Under the pieces are notes generated by a model that ran no database searches, had not been told where the DNA came from, and saw only the letters and a list, made by a program, of their open reading frames with translations. Positions 51,318-59,788 of a stretch of DNA of 64,000 nt are shown one piece after another. The DNA is taken from positions 1,303,015 through 1,367,014 of the forward strand of contig JACQXA010000004.1 of assembly GCA_016208975.1 (NCBI GenBank). The letters run 5' to 3'. This DNA comes from Nitrospinota bacterium (GTDB lineage: Bacteria > Nitrospinota_A > UBA7883 > JACRLM01). A program made the translations under genes and the position numbers. Position 1 is the first letter of the stretch, and each line of letters starts with the position of its first letter.

Positions 51318-51920
51318 CCTTTTTCCACCGCCAGCCGCTTTCGAAATAGCGTGCCATAGCTCTTTTTTGCCCTCGCCTGAAAGGGCAGAGTACATCACGG
51401 TATGAGGCGCTGTCCCGCCGAACACTTCAGCCAATACCTTTTTGGGCTCTTTCAACTCCCGGAGTCTGTGGGTCTTGGGTATCTTGTCTATCTTCGTGAA
51501 AACCGGTATGGCGGGTATGCCGAACTCGGAGAGCCAGCCGAGCAGGTTCAAGTCATCGTCGTTGGGGATCCTTCTGCAATCCAGCAGGGCAATCACTGCC
51601 TGCAACTCCGCGCGGCTTTTCAGATAGTTTTCCACCATGTGCCCCCAGCTTTGCCGGAGTTTTTCGGGAACGCTGGCGAATCCGTACCCGGGCATGTCCA
51701 CGAACGACAATGAATCGTTCACGGTGAAAAAATTCAGCGCCTGGGTTTTGCCGGGGCTTTTGCTGACTTTCACCAGCCCTTTTCTTCCCAGCAATGAGTT
51801 AATGAGGGAGGATTTGCCCACGTTGGAGCGGCCGGCGAAAGCTATCTCCGGCAGGTTCAGTTTCGGGTAATGCTCCGGCTTAATGGCCGATTTTACGAAC
51901 TCGGCCTTGAAAACCCTCAT
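51288..51920 (-). CDS. engB: EngB/YsxC ribosome-biogenesis GTPase
   Basis: 210 aa. G1 GRSNVGKSSLIN, G3 DMPGYGFA, G4 TKIDK, G5 SALSGEGK: the complete TRAFAC EngB set, with starting context FVKSAIKPEHYPKLNLPEIAFAG trimmed here to PKLNLPEIAFAGRSNVGKSS. Needed for assembly of the large ribosomal subunit. Start overlaps the stop of the DUF1015 gene by 4 bp. Downstream the 3' end overlaps a plus-strand gene by 30 bp. Confidence 0.95.
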   Translation of the reverse strand: MRVFKAEFVKSAIKPEHYPKLNLPEIAFAGRSNVGKSSLINSLLGRKGLVKVSKSPGKTQALNFFTVNDSLSFVDMPGYGFASVPEKLRQSWGHMVENYLKSRAELQAVIALLDCRRIPNDDDLNLLGWLSEFGIPAIPVFTKIDKIPKTHRLRELKEPKKVLAEVFGGTAPHTVMYSALSGEGKKELWHAISKAAGGGKRSLPPDDVEG

Positions 51921-53224
51921 TCCAGCGGATTAAACACCAGGCCCGATATGAGCTTGGGGTAAAAATAGGTGGATTTTTGCGGCATCACACCGCCAGCGGT
52001 GGCCACTTCAATCACCTTGGCCACGTCGGTTGGGTTGAGCAGAAACGCTATTTTAACCGGACCTTCCAGCACGCCCCGGGCGGCCTCCGACGGGTCTATG
52101 GTGTAGTTTATGACCTTCTTGTCCGCCACCATTTCCCGGGATATGCCCAGGGCCTTTTCGAAGATCACCTCTTGCAGGATGGTAACGTCCAGCATTTTAA
52201 GCGCCGCCGAAAGCCCCTCTCCAATCTGGGCCTGGTAAATATCCTTTTTCAAAGTTAGCAGGTATGATTTCCCTTCCGCGATCATGATGAAGCTGGGGGC
52301 TTTCAACCCGGCTTCGCGCAATGCGGTCACCTGCGGCTCCATGTTTTGCGCGTCCAGCGGCGCCTGCGTGGCCGTAAAAAGACCGCCGAGGAGGGAGAGG
52401 ATTTTATCCACCCCCGGCGTGGCGAATTCTTTCACCAGCCTGTGGGTGGGAAGCACAGTGAACCCCTCGCCATGGGAATTGGAAAGGTACATAAGGGCGT
52501 AATCGTAATTTTGCGGCCCCTTGGGGTTTTCCGCGGCCCGCCGCTCGTTGCGGTAGTTGAGCGCCGTTTCGTACCGGTGATGCCCATCGGCGATCACTAC
52601 CGGCTTGTTCTCCAGCAATGTCTGGATTTCGGAGATGGCCTCACGGTCGGTAAGTATCCACATGCGGTGGCGCACCTGCTCATCATCCGTGGCGTCCACG
52701 TCGGCGGAAACCAGGTTCATGATGGATTTTAATATGCCATCCACCTTTCGTTCCGGGTCGGAATAAAGGCCGAACACCGGGGAGAAGTTCATTTTGCAGG
52801 CGCGGGTGAGCATAAGCCTGTCCACCTTTGGGCCGGAGAGGGTGCGTTCATGGGGGTAAATGGACTGCCCCAAAGGCTCGATGAGCCTTCTGCAGATGAA
52901 CCCCACCCGCTGAAGCTTTTTGCCGTCTATAAAGTAATCCTGCGCATAAACATAAAGGGCAGGCTCATCTTCCCTGATAAGGGTATGGTCGCCCAGCCAG
53001 CTTGATAGCGTCTTCGCGGAGCGGGTGTAGCGGTTATTGTCATCGGTATCGCCATCTCTTATGACGCCGAGAATCAGCCGCACCACGTTCCGGTCATGCC
53101 GGTCATAAAGGCTTTTCTGAGCCTCCGGAGAGATAACGTCATAAGGGGGCGCCAAAGCGTCTATGGCGTTTGGAACCGCCTTGGGATTGTAACGGACGCC
53201 CCTAAAAGGATTTACTTTTGCCAT
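51917..53224 (-). CDS. DUF1015 family protein
   Basis: 435 aa, full length for the family. Signatures RYNPKAVPNAIDALAPPYDV, QRVGFICRRLIEP, VIADGHHRYETALNYR and HGEGFTVLPTHRLV. The family is widespread, predicted to be an enzyme related to SerC/serine kinase-like folds, but with no firm assignment known to me. Coupled to engB by a 4-bp overlap. The 53-bp upstream gap to the FimV-like gene shows no clear promoter. Confidence 0.85.
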   Translation of the reverse strand: MAKVNPFRGVRYNPKAVPNAIDALAPPYDVISPEAQKSLYDRHDRNVVRLILGVIRDGDTDDNNRYTRSAKTLSSWLGDHTLIREDEPALYVYAQDYFIDGKKLQRVGFICRRLIEPLGQSIYPHERTLSGPKVDRLMLTRACKMNFSPVFGLYSDPERKVDGILKSIMNLVSADVDATDDEQVRHRMWILTDREAISEIQTLLENKPVVIADGHHRYETALNYRNERRAAENPKGPQNYDYALMYLSNSHGEGFTVLPTHRLVKEFATPGVDKILSLLGGLFTATQAPLDAQNMEPQVTALREAGLKAPSFIMIAEGKSYLLTLKKDIYQAQIGEGLSAALKMLDVTILQEVIFEKALGISREMVADKKVINYTIDPSEAARGVLEGPVKIAFLLNPTDVAKVIEVATAGGVMPQKSTYFYPKLISGLVFNPLE

Positions 53225-53277
53225 TCTTCAACTTTCAAGTGGAAAACGAAAACTTATACCGGATGGAGCCCGGAAAA

Positions 53278-55338
53278 TCAAGGCTGGGCCGGGGCGGAGC
53301 CTTGCGGCAGTCCTTCTTGCGCGGCCGCGGCCGCCTCTTGTTCAGTAAGGTACGCGCCGGAATAAACCGCCGCTTTGTCGCCATCGGCTACCACATAAGC
53401 GGAAACGCCGCTGGCGGCCAACTGGGCGGCTTTGGCCCGGGCCTCGGCCACTGGGGCGGGGGCGTTCACAAGCACAGAGTACGGAAGCTTTAAAGCCCTG
53501 CCAGACCTGGCTATGCCCTGCCCGGAAAGTTTCCCGGCAAGAGCGACGGCTTCCCCGGCGCTTTTAAACCGGTCCACCGCCACGCGGCTTACGGTTCCGC
53601 CGGAGCCGTCCGGCCCTGTCATTTCAAAAGCGTTCACCCCTTTATCCCGCAGGATCTTTACCAGGGAAATGGCCTGGCCTTTATCCCGGAAGGTGGCTAC
53701 ATGCAATGTGAAAGGTTTGTTTTTAGAAACGGCGGCCTTGTCTTTGGCCACCGGTTTGGATTTAGGCGCCGGTATGGCCGTTTCGCCACTTACCTTGTAA
53801 CCGGTTTTCCCCTTCTCCATGGTCACTGTGGACTCTTTCGGGCCGTTAGCGGTTTTCCTTACAACCTTCGCTTCCACGCGGCCGGTTTTTTCATCCACGA
53901 CTTTTACGGAAACGATCTCTATATCGCCACCTTTCACGCCATTCCTGGCCTTCCACTCGGCCAGGGCTTTAAACCAGCTCATCTGGGGAGTAACCACCTT
54001 GGCTGGCGCGGGAGCGGGTTGAGCCACGGGCGCCGGCGCAGGGACGGGAACAGGCGTTACCCTGGGCTCCACTTTCTTTGCGACTTGTTCTTTAACCGGG
54101 GGCGCCACTATGGCTGGCGGGGCGGAAACCTTTACTGTCAATTTTTCCCAGGCCGCCCACTGCTGGCGGACAATCTTTCTGGCCTCATTTGCACTTATGG
54201 AGTCCGCCATTTCCTCCGCCAGCGCCCAATCCAGCACAGCGCCTTTTTTAATGCCGTGCAGGTTGCCATGGGCGAACAGTTTTTTGTTGCTCCTCCAGAG
54301 CGCCACGATCAGCCGGTCCGCATCCTGGCCACCGGTCATTTTCCTTGTGACGGCGTATAGGGTATCGCCGTGTTTAACCTTGTAAGCACCCTCGCCAACA
54401 ATTCTGGCCGGGGTGGCGCCAGGAGCGGATACAGGCGCCCGCATAGCCTGTTTGGGGGCCGGGGCGGGCTCCGAATTCACGAACGTCTCATCCCCGTGTA
54501 TAACGATCTCCACCGGTTCCCCTGCTGATTTGGATGGCGCTGGCGGCGCCGATGCCTCGGGCTCCTGGCTGGAAGCGGTTATGACGGGGGTTTCAGCGGT
54601 CATTACCGGGGCCGGGCCCTGCTCGGCATCGGCTTCCGAGGCGCGGATGGCTTCCAGCGTGGCTTTATCATCCGAAGAGGGGGCCATGGGTTGGGCCACC
54701 TTGGGTTGTTCACCTCTTAAGGCCGAGCGCACCGCCATCTCATCTTTGGAAAGATGCTCCTCCTCTTTTTTCATGTCGGCTATGTCCTGCCGGGCCGGGA
54801 CTTCGCCGGACCGGGGTTGGCCCCCCATTTCACGGGCCACCGCCTGCATGTCTTCCTGCTCCTGTTCTTTGGACGATGACGCCTCCAAAGCCAGGTTCTT
54901 TTGGAAATCTATGGCTATGAAATAGTTTTCAAGAATTTGCCCGCCGTTGATGAAGGCCTTGATTATCAGATTGAAAGAAGGCTGATAAATAGGGTCGGCG
55001 CTGGTGATATATATGATTTTCTGCCCTTTGGCCGCGGGATGATCCGCCACTTGCAGGGAGAGGTTGTCCAAAAAATCCGGCCGTTTCAACCCAAGCTTGC
55101 TGTAATCCGCCGGGGAGCCAAAAGCCACCACAAGCCCTTCAGGTTTGGCCGCGCTTTCAAGGGGTATTTCAGCCTTGAATAGGGTGTTATAGGCGCTGGT
55201 GACCCGGATTTTGCCAAAAGAAAATGCCCAGGCGGGTTGTGATAAAGCCAAAGCGGCCACCACCGCCAGGATTATGGGATAAACGGCGCGGCGGAGCTTT
55301 ATCAACTCGCGTAGCCGGGAAGTTCCATTTAAAAGCAT
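53278..55338 (-). CDS. FimV-like N-domain, LysM and SPOR domain protein
   Basis: About 686 aa. I start at the ATG at 55338, 16 codons before the membrane/signal segment (YPIILAVVAALALSQPAWA); the frame continues upstream to 55503 but adds sequence without signal character. Order: FimV-type N-terminal domain just after cleavage (FSFGKIRVTSAYNTLFKAEI), long Ala/Pro/Glu-rich acidic linker, LysM (YKVKHGDTLYAVTRKMTGGQ), Pro-rich linker, SPOR-like repeat near the C-terminus (FTLHVATFRDKGQAISLVKI). FimV scaffolds polar type IV pili in pseudomonads; SPOR and LysM bind septal or general peptidoglycan. Likely a cell-pole or division-site scaffold. Confidence 0.75.
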   Translation of the reverse strand: MLLNGTSRLRELIKLRRAVYPIILAVVAALALSQPAWAFSFGKIRVTSAYNTLFKAEIPLESAAKPEGLVVAFGSPADYSKLGLKRPDFLDNLSLQVADHPAAKGQKIIYITSADPIYQPSFNLIIKAFINGGQILENYFIAIDFQKNLALEASSSKEQEQEDMQAVAREMGGQPRSGEVPARQDIADMKKEEEHLSKDEMAVRSALRGEQPKVAQPMAPSSDDKATLEAIRASEADAEQGPAPVMTAETPVITASSQEPEASAPPAPSKSAGEPVEIVIHGDETFVNSEPAPAPKQAMRAPVSAPGATPARIVGEGAYKVKHGDTLYAVTRKMTGGQDADRLIVALWRSNKKLFAHGNLHGIKKGAVLDWALAEEMADSISANEARKIVRQQWAAWEKLTVKVSAPPAIVAPPVKEQVAKKVEPRVTPVPVPAPAPVAQPAPAPAKVVTPQMSWFKALAEWKARNGVKGGDIEIVSVKVVDEKTGRVEAKVVRKTANGPKESTVTMEKGKTGYKVSGETAIPAPKSKPVAKDKAAVSKNKPFTLHVATFRDKGQAISLVKILRDKGVNAFEMTGPDGSGGTVSRVAVDRFKSAGEAVALAGKLSGQGIARSGRALKLPYSVLVNAPAPVAEARAKAAQLAASGVSAYVVADGDKAAVYSGAYLTEQEAAAAAQEGLPQGSAPAQP

Positions 55339-55514
55339 GGGGGTTATTCTATTCGGTAGGCTGTAATTTTTCAATTTGCAATAGGCTTTGCTGAACGCAA
55401 AAAACGCGATCATGAAAAAACAGTCCCCCATCGCCAGGATTTTATTCAGTTTTGCCCGATCCCCACAAGGATTGGAGCTCCAGAAGAGCATACCCAGCGG
55501 CATACCCCTTCAAT

Positions 55515-55557
55515 CAAAAAAACCGGCGGAGGAGAGGAATCCTCCCCCCCCGCCGGT
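55515..55557 (-). terminator. rho-independent terminator of H1-like gene
   Basis: Outer stem ACCGGCGG (55522-55529) / CCGCCGGT (55550-55557) with an inner GGAGG/CCTCC pairing, followed on the minus strand by seven T (55515-55521). It lies 64-106 bp past the stop. Confidence 0.8.
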
Positions 55558-55620
55558 CTCAAAACCCTAGAAGCAACCCGCCGAAACGGGCCACCGTGCC
55601 TGAAATCGCGATTAAGAAAG

Positions 55621-56061
55621 TTATTTCTTTTTCGCGGCTTTCTTGGCGACCTTTTTGGCAGCCGGCTTTTTAGCGGCGGCCTTCTTGGCGGGTTTTTTAG
55701 CGGCAGATTTCTTCGCAGCAGCCATTACTTTCTCCTTCTGTTTGTCCTTTTTGACTGGTACACCTTTGATTTCCATCACTTTAATATCCCATGTTGAAAA
55801 CACGGGATACATCTGGACCAATTGGTTAACAAGAGACGCTGTCTTATAGTTTGTCTGTAGGACGATCCGGCCGCCATACCGCATTTCGGGCCCTTCTTGC
55901 ATGGACTGCACCTGGGCGTCTGAAATGACCTGATGAAAGTTACCAAGATCTATCCCCGCATATTTCGAGTACAAAATCAGTTCCGATAAATGCTCCTTAA
56001 GCTCCCGGTCTGGATACCGGGAATTTTTCATTTCCACTTTTACAGGAGCGGAGCCTTTCAA
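55621..56061 (-). CDS. protein with histone H1-like Lys/Ala/Pro tail, 146 aa
   Basis: N-terminal about 105 residues form an unrecognised alpha/beta domain (ELKEHLSELILYSKYAGIDL; GGRIVLQTNYKTASLVNQL). From about residue 107 the sequence becomes a low-complexity basic tail of KKPAAKK/KKAAAKK units, like eukaryotic H1 tails and bacterial AlgP/HctA-type nucleoid proteins. Such tails bind DNA or RNA non-specifically. The gene has a terminator and faces a strikingly AT-rich 470-bp upstream region. Role as a nucleoid-associated protein is inferred from the tail. Confidence 0.7.
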   Translation of the reverse strand: MKGSAPVKVEMKNSRYPDRELKEHLSELILYSKYAGIDLGNFHQVISDAQVQSMQEGPEMRYGGRIVLQTNYKTASLVNQLVQMYPVFSTWDIKVMEIKGVPVKKDKQKEKVMAAAKKSAAKKPAKKAAAKKPAAKKVAKKAAKKK

Positions 56062-56531
56062 GAAGTTCCTCCAGCTTTTACGGCTGATTTGGGTTAATTG
56101 CCCATTAACTTGATTAAACTGCTATGTTCTTACTACATCTTAGCAAATCAAATTATAGACATTATAAGAACATTAAATGATAATTTCAACAAATTTTTTA
56201 AAATTAACCAACTTTTTTCATTCGGCGAAACTATTGTAAATATAAGTATTTACGGCAACATATGTAAATTAGCGAATATTTTCTGAAAAAAATGTTTGGG
56301 GGGATTTTTCAAATTGGGCCTTTTTTAAACGGAATTTTGCCGCGCTCGATACAGATGGAATCCCGCTCACTTCAACCGCTCAAAAGGGAAGATGGACTCT
56401 AGACGATGTTGTCTTTAATCCTACCCCGTGCGATAATTCACCGTTTGCCGGAAATGCCGCTATCGTTTGAATTACCGGCGCTTTTTTACGCCAGCCGCCT
56501 GTTTGCGGCGGTTTGATGGAATATATAAGTA
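56062..56531. other. AT-rich intergenic region
   Basis: 470 bp between divergent genes. Roughly 56095-56330 is extremely AT-rich for this genome (runs such as CAAATTTTTTAAAATTAACC and CTGAAAAAAATG). It must contain the promoters of the H1-like gene and of the carboxylase subunit gene, and could be a binding site for a nucleoid protein. A 62-codon plus-strand frame at 56098-56286 is A/T-driven and has no ribosome site. No DnaA boxes of the TTATNCACA type were seen. Confidence 0.6.
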
Positions 56532-58256
56532 ATGGCGAAGAAACCGATAAAAATCACCGAGGTTGTCCTGCGGGACGGACATCAATCCCTTCTGGCCACG
56601 CGGATGAAAACCGAGCACATGCTCCCCATAGCCGAGAAGCTGGACAAGGTTGGATTCTGGTCGCTGGAGATGTGGGGAGGGGCCACGTTTGACTCCTGCA
56701 TAAGGTTTTTGAACGAAGACCCCTGGGAGCGTGTGAGGCTGTTGAAGAAAGCCATGCCCAACACCCCGTTCCAAATGCTCCTGCGCGGCCAGAACCTGGT
56801 GGGATACCGCCATTACGCCGATGACCTGGTGGAGAAATTCATAGACCTCTCCTGCGACGCGGGGATAGACGTGTTCCGGGTGTTCGACGCGTTGAACGAC
56901 CTGCGCAATTTAAAAACATCCATCGCACGCATAAAGAAAAACGGAAAACACGCCCAGGGCGCCATTTCGTACACCACAAGCCCAGTCCACAACGTCCGGC
57001 TTTTTGTGGAGCTGGCTAAAGGGCTGGAGCAGATGGGGGTGGACAGCATTTGCGTGAAAGACATGGCCGGATTGCTGGCCCCGTGGCCCGCCTATGAGCT
57101 TATAGCTGGCATCAAGAAAGTGGTGGAGGTTCCTGTGCATCTGCACACCCACACCACCGCAGGGTTTGCCCCCATGTCCATCACCCGCGCCATAGAGGCC
57201 GGGGTGGACGGGCTGGACACGTGCATGTCGCCCCTTTCAATGGGCACAAGCCACAGCCCCACGGAAACCATTGTGGCCGCCTTGAAAGACACAGATAACG
57301 AAACCGGGCTGGACCTGGTGGCGCTGGCGGATATAGCGAATTACTTTGTGGATGTCCGCAAGGAATATTCCGCTTTCGAGTCTTCGTTCACCGGGGTGGA
57401 CGTGAACATATTAAAGTCGCAGGTGCCTGGCGGGATGATCTCCAACCTGGAGTCCCAGCTTCGCCAGCAAAACGCTTACGACCGGTTACCCGAAGTGTTG
57501 GAAGAGCTTCCCCGGTGCAGGAAAGACCTGGGCTATCCGCCGCTGGTGACACCAACCTCACAGATTGTGGGTTCGCAGGCGGTGATGAACGTTTTGATGG
57601 GGCGGTACAAGGTTGTTACCAAAGAGACCCAGGCGCTGATAGAAGGCAAATACGGCAAAGTGCCCGGTGAGTTGGACCCGGAGCTTATGAAGCGGGTTTG
57701 CGGCGAGAACGCCTGTTTAACCGTGCGCCCTGCCGACTTGTTGGAGCCTGAGTGGGAGAGGCTAAAAAAAGAGGTGGCCGCCAAAGCCACCCGTGACGAG
57801 GATGTGATAATCTTCGCGTTGTTCCCCCAGGTGGCCGAGCAGTATATGAAGAAGCGCGGCACGCCGCCCGATGAAGTTTTCAAGAAAGAAGCGGTAGCTC
57901 CAGCGGCTACCGGCAAACCCCAGCCAAACGCCTTCCGCGTGACGGTGAACGGCAAGGCTTTCGACGTGCGGGTGGACGAGTCCACCGGTGTTTCCACCCC
58001 TGCGGCGGCTCCAGCCCCAACACCGACGGCTCCGTCGGCTGGCGGTTTCACTTTAAAGTCGCCGCTGGCGGGCGCCATTTTCAAGATCAATTGCCAGGTG
58101 GGCCAGCCGGTGAAAGAAGGGGAGCTTGTGATGTTGCTGGAAGCCATGAAAATGGAGACGGAGGTATTGTGCCCCCGATCTGGCGTAATCACTTCGGTTA
58201 TGGTAAGACTGGGCGACAAGGTTGCCAGCGGCGACCCGTTGCTAATGATAAGCTAG
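56532..58256 (+). CDS. biotin-dependent carboxyltransferase: pyruvate carboxylase B / oxaloacetate decarboxylase alpha
   Basis: 574 aa. HMGL-like carboxyltransferase domain about 1-300: VVLRDGHQSLLATRM, LEMWGGATFDSC, carboxylated Lys in CVKDMAGLL (about 176), HTHTTAG metal ligands; PYC/OADA conserved domain about 300-450; Ala/Pro linker; biotinyl domain ending with LLEAMKMETEV (biotin Lys540). Whether it works with a biotin carboxylase (two-subunit pyruvate carboxylase, making oxaloacetate) or with a sodium pump (decarboxylase) cannot be told: neither partner is in the window. It stands alone with a bidirectional terminator. Confidence 0.92.
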   Translation: MAKKPIKITEVVLRDGHQSLLATRMKTEHMLPIAEKLDKVGFWSLEMWGGATFDSCIRFLNEDPWERVRLLKKAMPNTPFQMLLRGQNLVGYRHYADDLVEKFIDLSCDAGIDVFRVFDALNDLRNLKTSIARIKKNGKHAQGAISYTTSPVHNVRLFVELAKGLEQMGVDSICVKDMAGLLAPWPAYELIAGIKKVVEVPVHLHTHTTAGFAPMSITRAIEAGVDGLDTCMSPLSMGTSHSPTETIVAALKDTDNETGLDLVALADIANYFVDVRKEYSAFESSFTGVDVNILKSQVPGGMISNLESQLRQQNAYDRLPEVLEELPRCRKDLGYPPLVTPTSQIVGSQAVMNVLMGRYKVVTKETQALIEGKYGKVPGELDPELMKRVCGENACLTVRPADLLEPEWERLKKEVAAKATRDEDVIIFALFPQVAEQYMKKRGTPPDEVFKKEAVAPAATGKPQPNAFRVTVNGKAFDVRVDESTGVSTPAAAPAPTPTAPSAGGFTLKSPLAGAIFKINCQVGQPVKEGELVMLLEAMKMETEVLCPRSGVITSVMVRLGDKVASGDPLLMIS

Positions 58257-58276
58257 CCTTCACGCCCTATTAAATT

Positions 58277-58313
58277 AAAACGCGCCTGGGGATAAAAACC
58301 CGGCGCGTTTTTT
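58277..58313. terminator. bidirectional rho-independent terminator
   Basis: AAAACGCGCC-T-GGG ... CCC-GGCGCGTTTTTT: 11 GC-rich and several A-T pairs with one bulge, flanked by A- and T-runs so that it works for both convergent genes. Confidence 0.85.
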
Positions 58314-58319
58314 ATTCGA

Positions 58320-59600
58320 TTATCTGGTTGGTGTAATAGGCGGAGCCCAGCTCGTTACCCCTGGCGCCGCGCTACCTGTCCTATCCAGATAAAACGATGG
58401 TTTGGTAGTCAGGTATTTAATGGTAAGCCGCTGAACAAAGTTCATGGCGGGAGCCATGGCGTGAAATCCGGCGACCTTGGCCAAACCCCAATCGATCACA
58501 TCCATCCCGAAATCACCCATGGATACGCACACCAGGTTGTTCTTGCTTAAAAACCCGGGCACGGCCCCCAGGAAGGGTACGGAGCCGTCACCGGTGTTGT
58601 TTGGATTTGGCCCGTCTGGCCATTGGTTGACCTTTGGCTTATATTCAAACCGCACATTGCCCTTATTGTCCCGCTTTGAACCCATGCTCACGAAAGTGCT
58701 CTCCCCTAAGCCCACAATAGCCATCCAACCGCCGCTATTGCCGGTGAGGTTGGTGAGAACCTGTGCGCTGTTGGCCATGGCGCGGGTATTGCTCGCTCGC
58801 TGGAGGAAAGTGGACAGAAGGTTCCTGGGATTTATATTGGCGCTGTATTTGTCTATAAACGTCTGGAGGGTGTCTTCCACGCTTGGTTGCCATGAATTCG
58901 GGTCAAACAAATTTTTAAGGCCTTCATCGGCGGCGTCCACCGCGTCAGCATAATCTGGCAGGAGTTGATAAACAGATGGCAATGAGCGGGCCGCTTCACG
59001 CTCCCGCGCCGGGCCGGGCATTAATGAGGACTGGCCCGTGGTGAGTTTCCATACCGCCTCCACCGCCCCATTGAACGGGGCGCAGATGGAAACAACCTTT
59101 CTGAACAATTTTTCCGCGCCGTATTTGTTCACGGCAATAGCGGTTATCAACCCGCCCATGGAATGGCACACCACATCCACCGGGCCGTCATAACCTTTAT
59201 AATCCCCGGGTATCAGCGCCACACGGTTTTTCACTTCTTTTGCGAAGGCGTATAGCGTGTCGGCGATGTTCTCTATATCCTGCCGCCAATCGTAAGGGAA
59301 CGGGAAAACAGGATGGGAGCCGGTTACGGCAAGTTCATGACGCAATTCCGACACCATTTCACCATAAGCCGCCGCATGGGGGCTAACGGAGCGGATTGCC
59401 GCAGGCTCCCTGGCTTCAAATACTCTGCTATCAGGGTGTAAGGCCAGCCTGTCGTGCTCTTCTATGGGTGAGATGTTCCAAAAAGAGTTTTGAAGCCGAA
59501 GCCTCCAAATCTCATCCGGTGGGATGTTGTAGTAATCGGAAAGGCTGGTACCTTGAATACCAGGCACTACAATAACCGGCGGTTGTAAATCTTGCGCCAT
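58320..59600 (-). CDS. LCAT-like alpha/beta-hydrolase lipase
   Basis: About 426 aa from ATG 59600, preferred over the upstream ATG 59651 because GGGGGGAT lies 6 nt before it. Begins PPVIVVPGIQGTSLSDY (oxyanion region), nucleophile motif VDVVCHSMGGLI (Ser), and a late GDGSVPFLGAV Asp motif plus GFHAMAP-type His, as in lecithin:cholesterol acyltransferase/phospholipase A relatives (PF02450 type). No signal peptide from this start, so cytosolic or exported by an unknown way. The 137-188 bp upstream, towards cimA, contain nothing recognisable. Confidence 0.75.
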   Translation of the reverse strand: MAQDLQPPVIVVPGIQGTSLSDYYNIPPDEIWRLRLQNSFWNISPIEEHDRLALHPDSRVFEAREPAAIRSVSPHAAAYGEMVSELRHELAVTGSHPVFPFPYDWRQDIENIADTLYAFAKEVKNRVALIPGDYKGYDGPVDVVCHSMGGLITAIAVNKYGAEKLFRKVVSICAPFNGAVEAVWKLTTGQSSLMPGPAREREAARSLPSVYQLLPDYADAVDAADEGLKNLFDPNSWQPSVEDTLQTFIDKYSANINPRNLLSTFLQRASNTRAMANSAQVLTNLTGNSGGWMAIVGLGESTFVSMGSKRDNKGNVRFEYKPKVNQWPDGPNPNNTGDGSVPFLGAVPGFLSKNNLVCVSMGDFGMDVIDWGLAKVAGFHAMAPAMNFVQRLTIKYLTTKPSFYLDRTGSAAPGVTSWAPPITPTR

Positions 59601-59788
59601 TTTCGATCCCCCCGTCAAACCCCCATACCCGATTGTAGCCGCCAGCCCCAACTCATGACGGCATGAAAATCCAGACGGTATATTTTTATGCTACCAAGGG
59701 GATTGTTGGCAACGGAAAAGTGGGGGCGGGTTTCAATCCCACGCCTGACGGATGAGTCGCAGTCAGCGGCCAGGCGGGAACATGCGGG

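Noticed and set aside
55339-55503. N-terminal extension of the FimV-like protein
   Set aside because: The extra 55 residues precede the natural signal segment and have no ribosome site; the extension would put the signal peptide in the middle of the protein.
56098-56286. 62-codon plus-strand frame in the AT-rich gap
   Set aside because: Non-ATG start, no ribosome site, and a composition that simply follows the AT-rich DNA (many Ile, Asn, Phe). No recognisable protein feature.
56062-56531. Chromosomal or plasmid replication origin in the AT-rich gap
   Set aside because: No DnaA boxes, iterons or origin-associated genes (dnaA, dnaN, gidA, rep) nearby; AT-richness alone is not enough.
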